From the NCBI GenBank assembly GCA_019186825.1, contig JABARP010000010.1, positions 46,986 through 110,985 on the forward strand: DNA of 64,000 nt, given 5' to 3'. This document shows positions 17,072 to 26,300 of this stretch, piece after piece. The position numbers and the translations under genes are program-made. Numbering within the stretch: position 1 is the first letter of the stretch; every line of letters starts with the position of its first letter. The notes beneath the pieces were generated by a model. That model saw only the letters and a program-made list of their open reading frames with translations. It was not told the DNA's origin and did no database searches. This stretch comes from Pyrinomonadaceae bacterium (GTDB lineage Bacteria; Acidobacteriota; Blastocatellia; Pyrinomonadales; Pyrinomonadaceae).

Positions 17072-18459
17072 CCTTTAAGCTTACTATGCGCCGCGGCGAG
17101 GGCTTCGCGTACACGCTCGGGCGAAGTGCCGCCGATGGCGGATCGCGCTCTCAAGGACGACGCCAAGCTCAAACGCACGAAGACATCTTCGGCGATGACA
17201 TCGGAAAACTGTTTGAGATCGTCGAGCGCGAGTTCGTTGAGTTCACAGCCTTTCTCGATCGAGAAAAGTACGGCGCGTCCGACCGCCTCATGCGCGCTGC
17301 GAAACGGCACTCCTTTTTCGACGAGATAGTCCGCAAGGTCTGTGGCGTTAAGAAAGCCGGTCGCGGCTGCCGTACGTGCGGCGTTTTCGTTCAACGATGT
17401 ATTATCGAGGATCATGGCGGCCGCACGCAGCGAAATACCGACAGTGTCGATCGTGTCGAAAACGGCCTCCTTGTCTTCCTGCATATCCTTGTTGTAAGCA
17501 AGCGGCAGCCCTTTGAGCATCGTGAGCAGCGAAAAGTTATTGCCGAAAACGCGGCCCGCCTTGCCGCGGAGGAGTTCGAGAGCGTCCGGATTTTTCTTTT
17601 GCGGCATCAGACTCGAACCGCTCGAAACCGCGTCGCTCAATTCGATGAACTTAAATTCGGACGACGCGTAAAGGATCATATCTTCGGCAAGCCGCGAAAG
17701 ATGCACCATCAAGAGCGAAGCCGCCGAGCAGATATCGACCGTAAAATCACGGTCCGATACGCCATCAAGACTGTTCTGCGAGACGGCGTCGAAACCAAGT
17801 TCTTGCGCGACCGCCAGGCGATCGATCGGGAAGCCCGTACCGGCCACCGCACCCGAACCGAGCGGCTTTACATTCACTCGTCCGCGTGCTTGCAGGAATC
17901 GTTCGACATCGCGTTCGAACATTTCAAAATACGCGAGACACCAATGAGCGAACAGCACGGGCTGCGCACGCTGCAGATGCGTGTATGCGGGAATTACAGC
18001 GTCCTCGTGGCGTTTGGCAAGGGCGAGGAGAGAGCCTTCGACAAGCCGAATAAGCTCGATGATCGCGTCAATTTCATCGCGGCACCAGAGACGAAATGCT
18101 GTCGCGACCTGATCGTTTCGGCTGCGGCCCGTGTGCAGTTTTCTGCCGGCGTCGCCGATCTTTTCGATCAGCTTTGCTTCGATAAAGGAATGCACATCCT
18201 CCGCATTTTCGGTCGCGAAATAGTCCGCGTTTTTGGTAGCTTCATCGAGAAGCAGCCGCAGAGCGGCGACGATCTTGTCTGCCTCGTCGTTCGAGATAAC
18301 TTTGGCACGCCGTAGGCCATTCGCATGAGCGATGCTAGCCGTTACGTCCGCAGCAAAAAGCCGTTGATCGAAGCGGAACGAATCGTTGAATTCAGCGAAC
18401 GTTGCGTCCGGCGGAGCCGTAAATCGCCCACCCCAAAGTTGTTTCTTATCGTCGCTCAT
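17068..18459 (-). CDS. argH: Argininosuccinate lyase
   Basis: 463 aa. It cleaves argininosuccinate to arginine and fumarate in the last step of arginine synthesis. Conserved elements: N-terminal '[13 protein letters not shown]', '[30 protein letters not shown]' region, '[10 protein letters not shown]' with the catalytic His, and the superfamily signature [12 protein letters not shown] near residues 280-291. The gene diverges from argG across 82 bp, so both last steps of the pathway share a regulatory region. Confidence 0.97.
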   Translation of the reverse strand: MSDDKKQLWGGRFTAPPDATFAEFNDSFRFDQRLFAADVTASIAHANGLRRAKVISNDEADKIVAALRLLLDEATKNADYFATENAEDVHSFIEAKLIEKIGDAGRKLHTGRSRNDQVATAFRLWCRDEIDAIIELIRLVEGSLLALAKRHEDAVIPAYTHLQRAQPVLFAHWCLAYFEMFERDVERFLQARGRVNVKPLGSGAVAGTGFPIDRLAVAQELGFDAVSQNSLDGVSDRDFTVDICSAASLLMVHLSRLAEDMILYASSEFKFIELSDAVSSGSSLMPQKKNPDALELLRGKAGRVFGNNFSLLTMLKGLPLAYNKDMQEDKEAVFDTIDTVGISLRAAAMILDNTSLNENAARTAAATGFLNATDLADYLVEKGVPFRSAHEAVGRAVLFSIEKGCELNELALDDLKQFSDVIAEDVFVRLSLASSLRARSAIGGTSPERVREALAAAHSKLKG

Positions 18460-18541
18460 ACCAAAACTTGAGTTTTACGGTATTCTACTTCTTTTGACAA
18501 ATGTGCGGCGGTTTTCGGCCGCAAAAGGCAGAAGTACAGTG

Positions 18542-19741
18542 ATGAAAAAGGACATTAAGAAACTCGTTCTTGCATATTCCGGCGGACTTGATACATCGGC
18601 GATGCTGCTTTGGATCAAAGAGACCTACGGCTGCGAGGTCATTTGCTATACGGCCGATGTCGGCCAGGGCGATGAATTGGACGGCCTTGAGAAAAAAGCA
18701 CTCGCGACCGGAGCCTCGAAGCTATATGTCGAGGACCTTCGTGAGGAATTCGTCAAAGATTTCGTCTGGACGGCCGTAAAGGCGAATGCCCTTTACGAGG
18801 GCACGTATCTCTTGGGGACAAGCCTTGCGCGTCCCGTGATCGCAAAGCGTCAGATCGAGATCGCGCAAAAAGAAGGTGCTGACGCCGTCGCTCACGGTGC
18901 TACGGGCAAGGGCAATGATCAGGTTCGTTTTGAGCTTACTTACTACGCGCTCAAGCCTGACATCAAGGTCGTTGCGCCGTGGCGGCATTGGGATTTCAAG
19001 GGACGCGCTGACCTGATCGCGTACTGCGAGAAGCACGGAATTCCCGTAACGGCGACTACACAAAAGCCTTATTCGATGGACCGCAACCTGATGCACGTCT
19101 CGTACGAAGGCGGCATTCTCGAGGACCCTTGGGCCGCACCACCTGAAGACATTTTTCTGATGACGCAATCGCCCGAGAATGCGGCGGACCGCCCGACCGA
19201 GATCACGCTGACCTTCGAGAAAGGTGAACCCGTCGCGATCGATGGTGAACGATACGGTCCTGTCGATATGCTCTCAAAGCTCAATCATCTTGCGGGTGAG
19301 AATGGCATCGGCCGTATCGATATCGTAGAGAATCGCTTCGTCGGCATGAAATCTCGCGGTGTTTACGAGACGCCGGGCGTTACGATCCTGCAAACCGCGC
19401 ACCGTGCGCTTGAATCGATAACCATGGATCGCGAAGTCATGCGACTGCGCGACAGTCTCGGGACAAAATTCGCCGAATCGGTCTATTACGGATTCTGGTT
19501 CGCACCCGAATTCGAGATCCTTCGAAAGATGATCGATGAAACTCAAACAACGGTCAATGGCGACGTACGGCTAAAACTATACAAGGGCAACGTCATCGTC
19601 GAAGGGCGCAAATCGCCGAACTCGCTCTATCGCGAACGCGTCGTTACATTTGAAGATGATGCGGGCGCATACGATCAGCAGGACGCTGAGGGGTTCATCA
19701 AACTTCAAGCATTGAGGTTAAGACTTCGAAAAATGGAGTAA
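18542..19741 (+). CDS. argG: Argininosuccinate synthase
   Basis: 399 aa from ATG 18542; the open frame extends upstream but that part would overlap argH. It joins citrulline and aspartate using ATP. PP-loop '[15 protein letters not shown]' near the N-terminus, '[14 protein letters not shown]', '[13 protein letters not shown]', 'APWR' and '[15 protein letters not shown]' identify it. A perfect -35 (TTGACA, 18494-18499) precedes it but no matching -10 is visible, so the promoter assignment is open. Confidence 0.97.
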   Translation: MKKDIKKLVLAYSGGLDTSAMLLWIKETYGCEVICYTADVGQGDELDGLEKKALATGASKLYVEDLREEFVKDFVWTAVKANALYEGTYLLGTSLARPVIAKRQIEIAQKEGADAVAHGATGKGNDQVRFELTYYALKPDIKVVAPWRHWDFKGRADLIAYCEKHGIPVTATTQKPYSMDRNLMHVSYEGGILEDPWAAPPEDIFLMTQSPENAADRPTEITLTFEKGEPVAIDGERYGPVDMLSKLNHLAGENGIGRIDIVENRFVGMKSRGVYETPGVTILQTAHRALESITMDREVMRLRDSLGTKFAESVYYGFWFAPEFEILRKMIDETQTTVNGDVRLKLYKGNVIVEGRKSPNSLYRERVVTFEDDAGAYDQQDAEGFIKLQALRLRLRKME

Positions 19742-19753
19742 TTGAAGGATCCG

Positions 19754-19855
19754 GCCACGAATACACAAATAGCCCCGAGAAAGGGCCAAGCCGAGGGGTG
19801 AGCGGGCAATTCTACCCGCTTGTGTTGGTTTCCAAAATATTAGTGCATTCGTGGC
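19754..19855. repeat. Intergenic inverted repeat (dispersed 'GCCACGAATGCAC' type)
   Basis: GCCACGAATACACAAAT (19754-19770) is mirrored by ATTAGTGCATTCGTGGC (19839-19855) with two mismatches. Between them a second hairpin AGCGGG/CCCGCT (19801-19819), followed by T, could end the argG transcript. Related words occur again at 31911-31962 upstream of the GH20 gene. Confidence 0.6.
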
Positions 19856-19903
19856 AGATCAAAAATCTTGCATTTTCATTTATTTTCATTATAATTCGTG
19901 AAT

Positions 19904-20125
19904 ATGAGTGAAACGGCCACATTATCGACGGTGATCGATTCTCGTGTGAAGGATGCCTTGGTCAGCTTCTGCAAGCGGCGGGGTATCAAGCTGAGGTACA
20001 TGATCGAGCAGGCATTGATCGAGCAGCTGGAAGATGAGATAGACCTGGAAGCGTACGAAGCAAGAAGGAACGAGGAAACCGTGTCGCTTGAAGAGGTCTT
20101 AGCCGGCAGCAAACGAAAACGATAG
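19904..20125 (+). CDS. Antitoxin, ribbon-helix-helix type
   Basis: 73 aa from ATG 19904 (GTG 19898 also possible). The N-terminal strand 'TLSTVIDSRVKDALVSF' followed by two helices has a CopG/RelB-like ribbon-helix-helix look, with an acidic C-terminal half (EQLEDEIDLEAYEARRNEETVSLEE) of the kind that wraps a toxin. The stop overlaps the toxin GTG (TAGTG at 20123-20127). The upstream 'ATTTTCATTATAATTCG' contains a TATAAT-like -10 directly before the gene, suggesting an autoregulated promoter. Confidence 0.75.
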   Translation: MSETATLSTVIDSRVKDALVSFCKRRGIKLRYMIEQALIEQLEDEIDLEAYEARRNEETVSLEEVLAGSKRKR

Positions 20126-20397
20126 TGCAAGAATACTCGATTCGCTTCGTCCGAAGTGCTCAAAAAGAGTTTGAACACCTCCCGGCAAAGCTTCGAAACA
20201 AGATAACGGAGGCGTTATCCTTGCTTTCGCGGCACCCGTATTCGGAGCTTCTAAATGTCAAAAGGTTGAAAGGGATGAACCATCTCTTTCGGATTCGGGT
20301 TGGGGATCATCGGGTTGTATATGAGGTTCGCGATGATGTACTCATTGTGGTCGTCATCAAGATCGGGCATCGGAGCGATGTCTATAAGCGCCTTTGA
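20125..20397 (+). CDS. RelE/ParE-superfamily toxin
   Basis: 90 aa, GTG start overlapping the antitoxin stop. The fold signature is clear: 'FVRSAQKEFEHLPAKLRNKI' helices, 'LLNVKRLKGMNHLFRIRVGDHRVVYEV' strands with the conserved Arg residues, and a C-terminal 'IKIGHRSDVYKRL' with the His-Arg pattern of RelE-type mRNA interferases. It probably cleaves mRNA at the ribosome; the antitoxin above neutralises it. Confidence 0.85.
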   Translation: MQEYSIRFVRSAQKEFEHLPAKLRNKITEALSLLSRHPYSELLNVKRLKGMNHLFRIRVGDHRVVYEVRDDVLIVVVIKIGHRSDVYKRL

Positions 20398-20487
20398 TCA
20401 AGGCCGGTTTGTCCGCATCCATCCGTGCACGGACCGCTAGGAAACCATTCCCACTGTTCGCTCATCTGAGTCAAAAGTAACCTACAA

Positions 20488-21003
20488 ATGAGGGTGGAAC
20501 AGGAATCGTTAGCTGTGGGGAAGCCGCGCGCGTCCACGTCGATCGTGATCGGCGGCATAGTCGTCGGCTTCCTCGACTTTCTGGACGCAAGCATCTTCTT
20601 CCCGCTTTACTATGGGATCGGGTTTACGGATGTCTGGCATGGGCCTGCATCAGGCCTGATCGGCCGAGATGCTGCGCGGGCAGGTGGATGGGATACGGCG
20701 TTACTCGGCATCTTGCTACACTTCCTCGTCGCCCTATGTATCGCGGCTGTGTACTACGGAGCGAGTCGCTTGATCCCGTACATGGTGCGGTATCCCGTTA
20801 GGTCGGGAATTGTATTCGGGGTCGCAGCGAATTTTGTTATGCAGTACGTGGTGATTCCGCTCTCGGCAATTGGTAAGGTGCCGGCCTGGCCGCCGCTCGG
20901 CCATTTCCTGAACAATGTCATCGGACACGCTCTGCTTGTTGGCTTACCCCTTGCCCTGATCGTCCGATACAGCGCCGGGCAAAACGGGCCTTCAGAGAGA
21001 TAG
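20488..21003 (+). CDS. Integral membrane protein, function unknown
   Basis: 171 aa with about four transmembrane segments: 'TSIVIGGIVVGFLDFLDASIFFPLYYGI', 'ALLGILLHFLVALCIAAVYYGA', 'SGIVFGVAANFVMQYVVIPL' and 'FLNNVIGHALLVGLPLALIV'. A cytoplasmic basic N-terminus precedes the first. It resembles small conserved membrane proteins of unknown role found in Proteobacteria and Acidobacteriota. No strong SD is visible before ATG 20488. It sits in an accessory patch between a toxin-antitoxin pair and the DUF4157 gene. Confidence 0.75.
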   Translation: MRVEQESLAVGKPRASTSIVIGGIVVGFLDFLDASIFFPLYYGIGFTDVWHGPASGLIGRDAARAGGWDTALLGILLHFLVALCIAAVYYGASRLIPYMVRYPVRSGIVFGVAANFVMQYVVIPLSAIGKVPAWPPLGHFLNNVIGHALLVGLPLALIVRYSAGQNGPSER

Positions 21004-21150
21004 CATCTGTGTATTGCCTACACAAATAGGTCACACTTCAAAGACCGTGCGATTCAACTAGCGGCGCGCAGATCTCCCTTTTGTCGGGGGCAAGAATTGT
21101 GGTATTAAGAATGGCATCTCCCGCAATAAAATTCTTGGAGGCGATCATGG

Positions 21151-21465
21151 ATGGCGGAGAATGAGATCAAATTAAATGTGGCTCCTGAGCAAGTCGTAAA
21201 GGCAGGCGTGGGCGGTGGGCTTGAACCGACGTTCCGGCAACACCTTGAGGCAAAGTTCAATACTGACCTTTCAGATATCCGTGTGTTGCAAAGCCACGCT
21301 CCAACTCTAATGAGGGCAAAGGCGTACACAGATGGCAATGATATACATTTCCAACCTGGCTTTAACGCAAGCTCAGCCGAAGGGAAAGCAATGATCGCCC
21401 ATGAGGTTGGGCATGTTGTCCAACAACGAGGCCATCGCGATGCAGACTCTGACCTAGGAGATTAA
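21151..21465 (+). CDS. Minimal DUF4157 (eCIS core domain) protein with HEVGH motif
   Basis: 104 aa, ATG 21151 with GGAGG 9 bases upstream; a nearer ATG at 21147 gives only five codons. Nearly the whole protein is one DUF4157 domain: 'GLEPTFRQHLEAKFNTDLSDIRVLQ' start, 'AKAYTDGNDIHFQPGFN' and the zinc-protease-like helix 'AMIAHEVGHVVQQRGH'. In longer proteins this domain heads putative toxins loaded by extracellular contractile injection systems. Here no toxin domain follows; the protein ends 12 residues after HVVQQ. It may be a stand-alone protease-like factor or the remnant of a longer effector. The last 12 bases overlap the convergent DUF1501 gene. Confidence 0.75.
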   Translation: MAENEIKLNVAPEQVVKAGVGGGLEPTFRQHLEAKFNTDLSDIRVLQSHAPTLMRAKAYTDGNDIHFQPGFNASSAEGKAMIAHEVGHVVQQRGHRDADSDLGD

Positions 21466-22719
21466 TCCCCGGAATTTTGCTGAGCCGCCGGCGTAGCCGG
21501 GAAAGATCTTGTCGAGGTCCTTTGCACCGAGATGCTTTGCAGCGGCCTCGCCGAAAACGTCGCGAAAGTCGGTCGTAACGGCGAGGTCCCGGCCTTCGTA
21601 GAGCTGATCGTTCTTCATACCTTTCCAGTCGCCGTAAACTTTACCGCCGCGGACGGAATTGCCTAGTGCGAACATCGTGTTGCCGTGGCCGTGGTCGGTT
21701 CCGCGACTGCCGTTCTCTTTTGCGGTGCGGCCGAATTCGCTCATCGTTAGCACAAGCACGTCGTCCATCTGCTTGCCAAGATCGGTTGCAAACGCCGCGA
21801 TCGACAGAGCGAAGGTGCGTAAGAAATTCGAGAGTTGGCCGCGTGCACCGCCTTCGTTAAGATGCGTGTCCCAGCGGATATCATTGCCGGTGTCGGTGAA
21901 CGCAACCTCGAGGCCGACTCCGGCCCTTATGAGCTGCGCGATCTGCTTGAGCGAGCGGCCGAGGTCGGTATTCGGATAAACGGCGCCGTTCGCGGGCTGG
22001 TATTTTTGCGGGTTCGCACGCTTTAAGAAATCCATCGCATCGAAGGTCTCTTTACCCGTTTTATTGAGCGTGTCTTTCACATTCTGATCGTAAATGCCTT
22101 CGAAACCGCCCTTGAGATCCGTCGTGTAGAGGCCGGCCTGGATCGTAAAATCGGAAAGGTTCGCCATCGCGACCGACGGAGCTTTGCCGTACAAGGAACG
22201 CGGCAAGGTCTGTGTCATCGAAACAGCGCGGAAGGGCGAGGCGTTCTTCGCCGGCGCGTCTTGCAGAACGCGATTCAGCCAGCCGTCGGGTGTTGATTTG
22301 CGGCCGGGTGTGCCGGATTCCATATAGTCCTGCGCGTCAAAATGAGAGCGCGTATTGTCGGGCGAACCAACGCTCGTGATCGCCGCAAGCTGTCCGCTTT
22401 TGTAGAACGGAGCGAGAACGGCAAGGCTCGGATGCAGGCCGAAATGTCCGTCGAGGTCCACCGCGCCGTCCGTCTTTCCGGGTTTCGGAATGGCTATCGT
22501 CGGTCGAAGGTCGTAGTATTCGCTATCGCCGTACGGCACGAGCATATTCAGCCCGTCAACGGCACCGCGTTGAAAGATAGTGACGAGAACCTTGCGGCCT
22601 TTTGCACCGCCTTTTGTCTGTGCTGCTGCGAACTGATGCAGAAAATTCGGCGCAACCGACATCAGCCCAAAGCTCGCCAAACCAAAACCACTTGCCTTCA
22701 AAAAATAGCGTCTGTCCAT
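21454..22719 (-). CDS. DUF1501 family protein, Tat-exported
   Basis: 421 aa. The N-terminus 'DRRYFLKASGFGLASFGLMS' carries a twin-arginine signal (RRYFLK). The body matches the DUF1501 family, which belongs to the alkaline-phosphatase/sulfatase-like superfamily: 'VTIFQRGAVDGLNMLVPYGD', 'SHFDAQDYMESGTPG', 'MSEFGRTAKENGSRGTDHGHGN'. Function is unknown. In most genomes DUF1501 is paired with a DUF1800 gene; none is seen here, as the neighbours are the DUF4157 protein and a toxin-antitoxin pair. Confidence 0.88.
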   Translation of the reverse strand: MDRRYFLKASGFGLASFGLMSVAPNFLHQFAAAQTKGGAKGRKVLVTIFQRGAVDGLNMLVPYGDSEYYDLRPTIAIPKPGKTDGAVDLDGHFGLHPSLAVLAPFYKSGQLAAITSVGSPDNTRSHFDAQDYMESGTPGRKSTPDGWLNRVLQDAPAKNASPFRAVSMTQTLPRSLYGKAPSVAMANLSDFTIQAGLYTTDLKGGFEGIYDQNVKDTLNKTGKETFDAMDFLKRANPQKYQPANGAVYPNTDLGRSLKQIAQLIRAGVGLEVAFTDTGNDIRWDTHLNEGGARGQLSNFLRTFALSIAAFATDLGKQMDDVLVLTMSEFGRTAKENGSRGTDHGHGNTMFALGNSVRGGKVYGDWKGMKNDQLYEGRDLAVTTDFRDVFGEAAAKHLGAKDLDKIFPGYAGGSAKFRGLIS

Positions 22720-22794
22720 AAAAAAACCTCACCAACCGAGAAGTTAGACGCATGCGGCCGCAGAAAAGTCTTTAAGAATGGAGCTAGTGGCCGG

Positions 22795-23094
22795 TCAACC
22801 TACCCGTCCTTTCCAGATGAACGGGTCTCGGCTCGTATGAAATATCGCGATGATGAATATTTGTCCGTCTTCGATCATAAAAATGAGCGCGAACGGGAAC
22901 CTATGCGTCAATGCGCAGCGAACGCTGGAACCATGGACAATAGGAAAAGCGAGAGGAATGGTACGGATCCTTTCAATGGCCTTTTCGATCTCGACGCGGA
23001 GAGCGGTGCCCAGTTCCGCTTCGGTTTGGTACCAGGCGATGGCCTCGGCTGCCTCAAGTTCGGCGGCTTCGTGGAGCTTAACGGGAAGGTTCAT
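22795..23094 (-). CDS. ParE/RelE-family toxin
   Basis: 99 aa. 'VKLHEAAELEAAEAIAWYQTEAELGTALRVEIEKAIERI' helical hairpin, 'PLAFPIVHGSSVRCALTHRFPFALIFMIED' strands and a C-terminal 'IFIIAIFHTSRDPFIWKGR' match the ParE branch of the family (H-x-x-R-x-P-x-x-W pattern). ATG 23094 overlaps the antitoxin stop (ATGA). A predicted DNA-gyrase or ribosome-dependent toxin; the target cannot be told from sequence. Confidence 0.85.
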   Translation of the reverse strand: MNLPVKLHEAAELEAAEAIAWYQTEAELGTALRVEIEKAIERIRTIPLAFPIVHGSSVRCALTHRFPFALIFMIEDGQIFIIAIFHTSRDPFIWKGRVG

Positions 23095-23309
23095 GCGATC
23101 CTTCGCAAACGTTCACGTACAGCTTCCCATGGCAAAGCCTTTTCGGCGTGGTCGCGGAGATCGGCGACTCGTCGGTCGATCTCTGTCTTCTGCTCACGAC
23201 TCAAGCGGAAGTCATCGGCACCCGAAACAATGCTGTCGTAAAGGTCGTCCGCAAGCTTTCTGCGTTCTGGAAGAGGGAGCTTTAGCGCTTGTTCGAGTAT
23301 CGTACTCAT
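23091..23309 (-). CDS. Addiction-module antitoxin (TIGR02574-like)
   Basis: 72 aa from ATG 23309 (MSTILEQALKLPLPERRKLADDL); the frame is open to 23363 but the upstream part is not family-like. The pattern 'ALKLPLPERRKLADDLYDSI' followed by a charged middle and 'ALPWEAVRERLRR' at the end is the usual shape of putative addiction-module components paired with ParE-like toxins. It overlaps its toxin by 4 bases. It precedes, and is oriented like, the glycosidase operon's downstream end. Confidence 0.8.
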   Translation of the reverse strand: MSTILEQALKLPLPERRKLADDLYDSIVSGADDFRLSREQKTEIDRRVADLRDHAEKALPWEAVRERLRRIA

Positions 23310-23380
23310 ATCGGCACCAGAATATATTACTGGAGACGGCGAAGTAAAGGTTTTGTTGTGCATTCCCTCAAAAACCGCGT

Positions 23381-26300
23381 TTAGCGGATGATGATCTCAT
23401 CAACAAAAATCCAAGGGTCGCCGCCTGCGCCGGGGTGCCACGCGGGGATCTTGCCGATGTTAAAGGCTCGGACGCGTACGTAGCGTGCGGTCACGGGCTT
23501 TACAGCGTGAGTGAATTCTTTCACGGTGCCTTTCATTTCGTCCTGCGGAAAACCAGTTTTGAAATCGCCAAGTTTCACGAAATTCACACCGTCATTTGAA
23601 AATTCGAACTCAAGCCGGTCGGGCATCCAGATCCACGAGCCCGCAGCCTGCAGAAAGCTTCCACCGACCTCGCGGATCGTCGTTTCGCGTTTTAGGTCGA
23701 TGACCGCCTCGAACGTCTTTCCCTGATAGCCTTGCCATTCGCCGCTCGCAAAGTTCGCGTTGCCGCGAAGTCCGTCGATGATGGCGTCGTCGCCTCCGCC
23801 CGTGTATTGCGTGCTATAGGGCGACAGTATCTTCACGGACCAGTCGTTCGGACGTTTGTAGAATGTGGCCGAGACCTCGTGGCTTCGTTTCCCGCGTTCG
23901 TTGACGGCGAAAGCGGTTATCGTTGTGGTTGCGCTGATATCGAAAGGATGGAATTCGGTTTCCCAAGTGTGTGAATCCGTGGCTCCTCCCTGTCTCCAGT
24001 AGATCTTTCCGCCGAGCGGAGCCTTTATGTTGATCCGCGTCTTATCGTTGAATACACGTTCGCCCTCGATCACCGGAACGGCAGTAAAGCTTACGCCAAC
24101 CTCAGACGCCGAGCTTGATGTGAACCAATCTTTTACAGGCTCTGCGGCCATTTCGAATTCAAGTGTGCCGCCATTTGTGATGTCGCTGTGGCGAAAGAAA
24201 GGCTCGAGCAGAGGCTTGCCGTTCAGCTTTACGGATCTCACACAGCGATCGCCGGCCGAATTGTTCGGTGCCTTGATCGTGAACTTCTTTCCGTTCTCGA
24301 GGTGTATCACCGCCTGTTTGAAAAGCGGCGAGCCGATGTCGTAAACAGGCCGCGATGGTGCCACCTGATAGAACCCAAGCGCGCTCAGAATGTACCACGC
24401 CGACATCTGCCCGCAGTCCTCATTGCCGATCAGCCCGTCCGGAGCGTTGTGGTAAAACTCGTCCATGATCTTCCGCACGTACATCTCGGTCTGCCACGGT
24501 TGATTCGCATAGTTGAACAAGTACGGGATGTGATGCGAAGGTTCGTTGCCGTGAGCGTATTGGCCGATCAGGCCCGTGATGTCAGGCTGGACGCGGCCCG
24601 TGAGCTTGTCGCTCGTTGTGAATAGCTCGTTGAGCTTCTTTGCGAATTCGATCTTGCCGCCGAAAAGTTCCGCAAGGCCGCTCACATCGTGCGGAGCAAA
24701 GAACGTGTAAACCCAGGCGTTGCCTTCCGTATAGTTGAAGGTGACCTCGTTCGGAGCGAAGGGCGAGAGAAATCCGCCATTACGCTTCGGACGCATAAAA
24801 CCCGTCTCTGGGTCGAACAGGTTGCGGTAATAGAGAGAACGCTCGAAATAGGATGTTGCCTCTTTCTCAAGCTGCTCATTCGTGAGATTGCGATATGCTG
24901 CCGGAGACTTTATTTTCTCGCGCATAAGCGACTGGGCCATCGTCGCGATGCAGTAATCGTCATAGGCGTATTCGAGCGTCTTTGAGACAGATTCGTTCTC
25001 GTCCTCGCTCGAAATATAACCGCGTCTTTTGTAAGCGGCGAGCCCGAAATGGTTAAGTTCCGCGGAGTGTTTGGCGGCGGCATAAGCCTTTTCATAATCG
25101 AAGCCCTTGATCCCCTTCGCCATCGCGTCGGCGATGACCGGACTGGCGTGGTACCCGATCATCGTGTCGGTCTCCTCGCCCCAGAGTTCCCAAACCGGCA
25201 GCCGTCCGCCCTGTTCGTAAATGCGTATGAACGTGTTTATGAAATCGGCCGTACGTTTTTCGTCAATGATCGTGTAAAGCGGGTGCGCCGCCCGAAACGT
25301 ATCCCAAAGCGAGAAGACCGTGTATTGCTCAGACGGACCGCGGACACTCTTGTCCGCATCGCCGCTTGCGGCGAGCGATCTGCTTCGTGCCGAACGCTTC
25401 GATCCTTTTACGCTTGTTCGCGTCTTGGCGACGCTCATGCGGACAGGAGTGTCCGCGCTCCGTAGCTGATGGATCTTCCGGTCGTGCCCTAGATAACGGC
25501 CATCTACATCGCTAAAGATGTTTGGCTGGATCGCCGTGTGATAGAGCGCGGTGTAGAAGTTTGTCGTCTGTTCGTCTGTGCCACCCGAAACTTCGATCTT
25601 CGAGAGCTCTTTATTCCACGCCGCTTTCGCGTCGGCCCTCACCTTGTCAAAGTCCCAACCTGGAAGTTCTGCCTCAAGATTCTTGCGCGCACCTTCGATG
25701 GAGACGTAGGAGATGGCGACCTTGACTAGAACTTTTTCACCTGCAGTAGTTTTGAACTTAAATCCGCTGGTAACTGTCCTGCTTCCGCCGGGTCCACTGA
25801 CAATCTCGATGTCGTGAACCGACTTACCTATTTTCTTCGAGAATTCGGCAACGAAATAGACGGTTTGATCCTTGGCCCAGGATGACGATCTGCGAAAACC
25901 TTCAATTCTATTCCCTCTGACTTTTACATCACTGTCCAAAACGTTGTCGCGCCATTTCAGATCGACAATGATGTTCGCTTTCCCGGCTTTCGGAAACGTA
26001 TATCGATGCAATCCAACCCGCTTCGTTGCCGTCATCTCAGCAAGAATTCCGTCATCGTCCAGCTTCACCGAGTAATAGCCCGGCTCGACCTTTTCGTTTG
26101 CGTGCGAGAATTTCGATGCGTAGCCATTGACCGACTTATCACTTTCCTTCGCAAATAACTGCGGTTCGCCAACGGTCGGCATTAACAAAATATCGCAGCC
26201 ATCCGGAATGCCGGTGCCTGATAGGTGCGTGTGCGAGAAGCCGTAGATGACATTGTCGGAATAGTGATAGCCGGACGAGCCGTCCCAGTTGTCGATGCGT

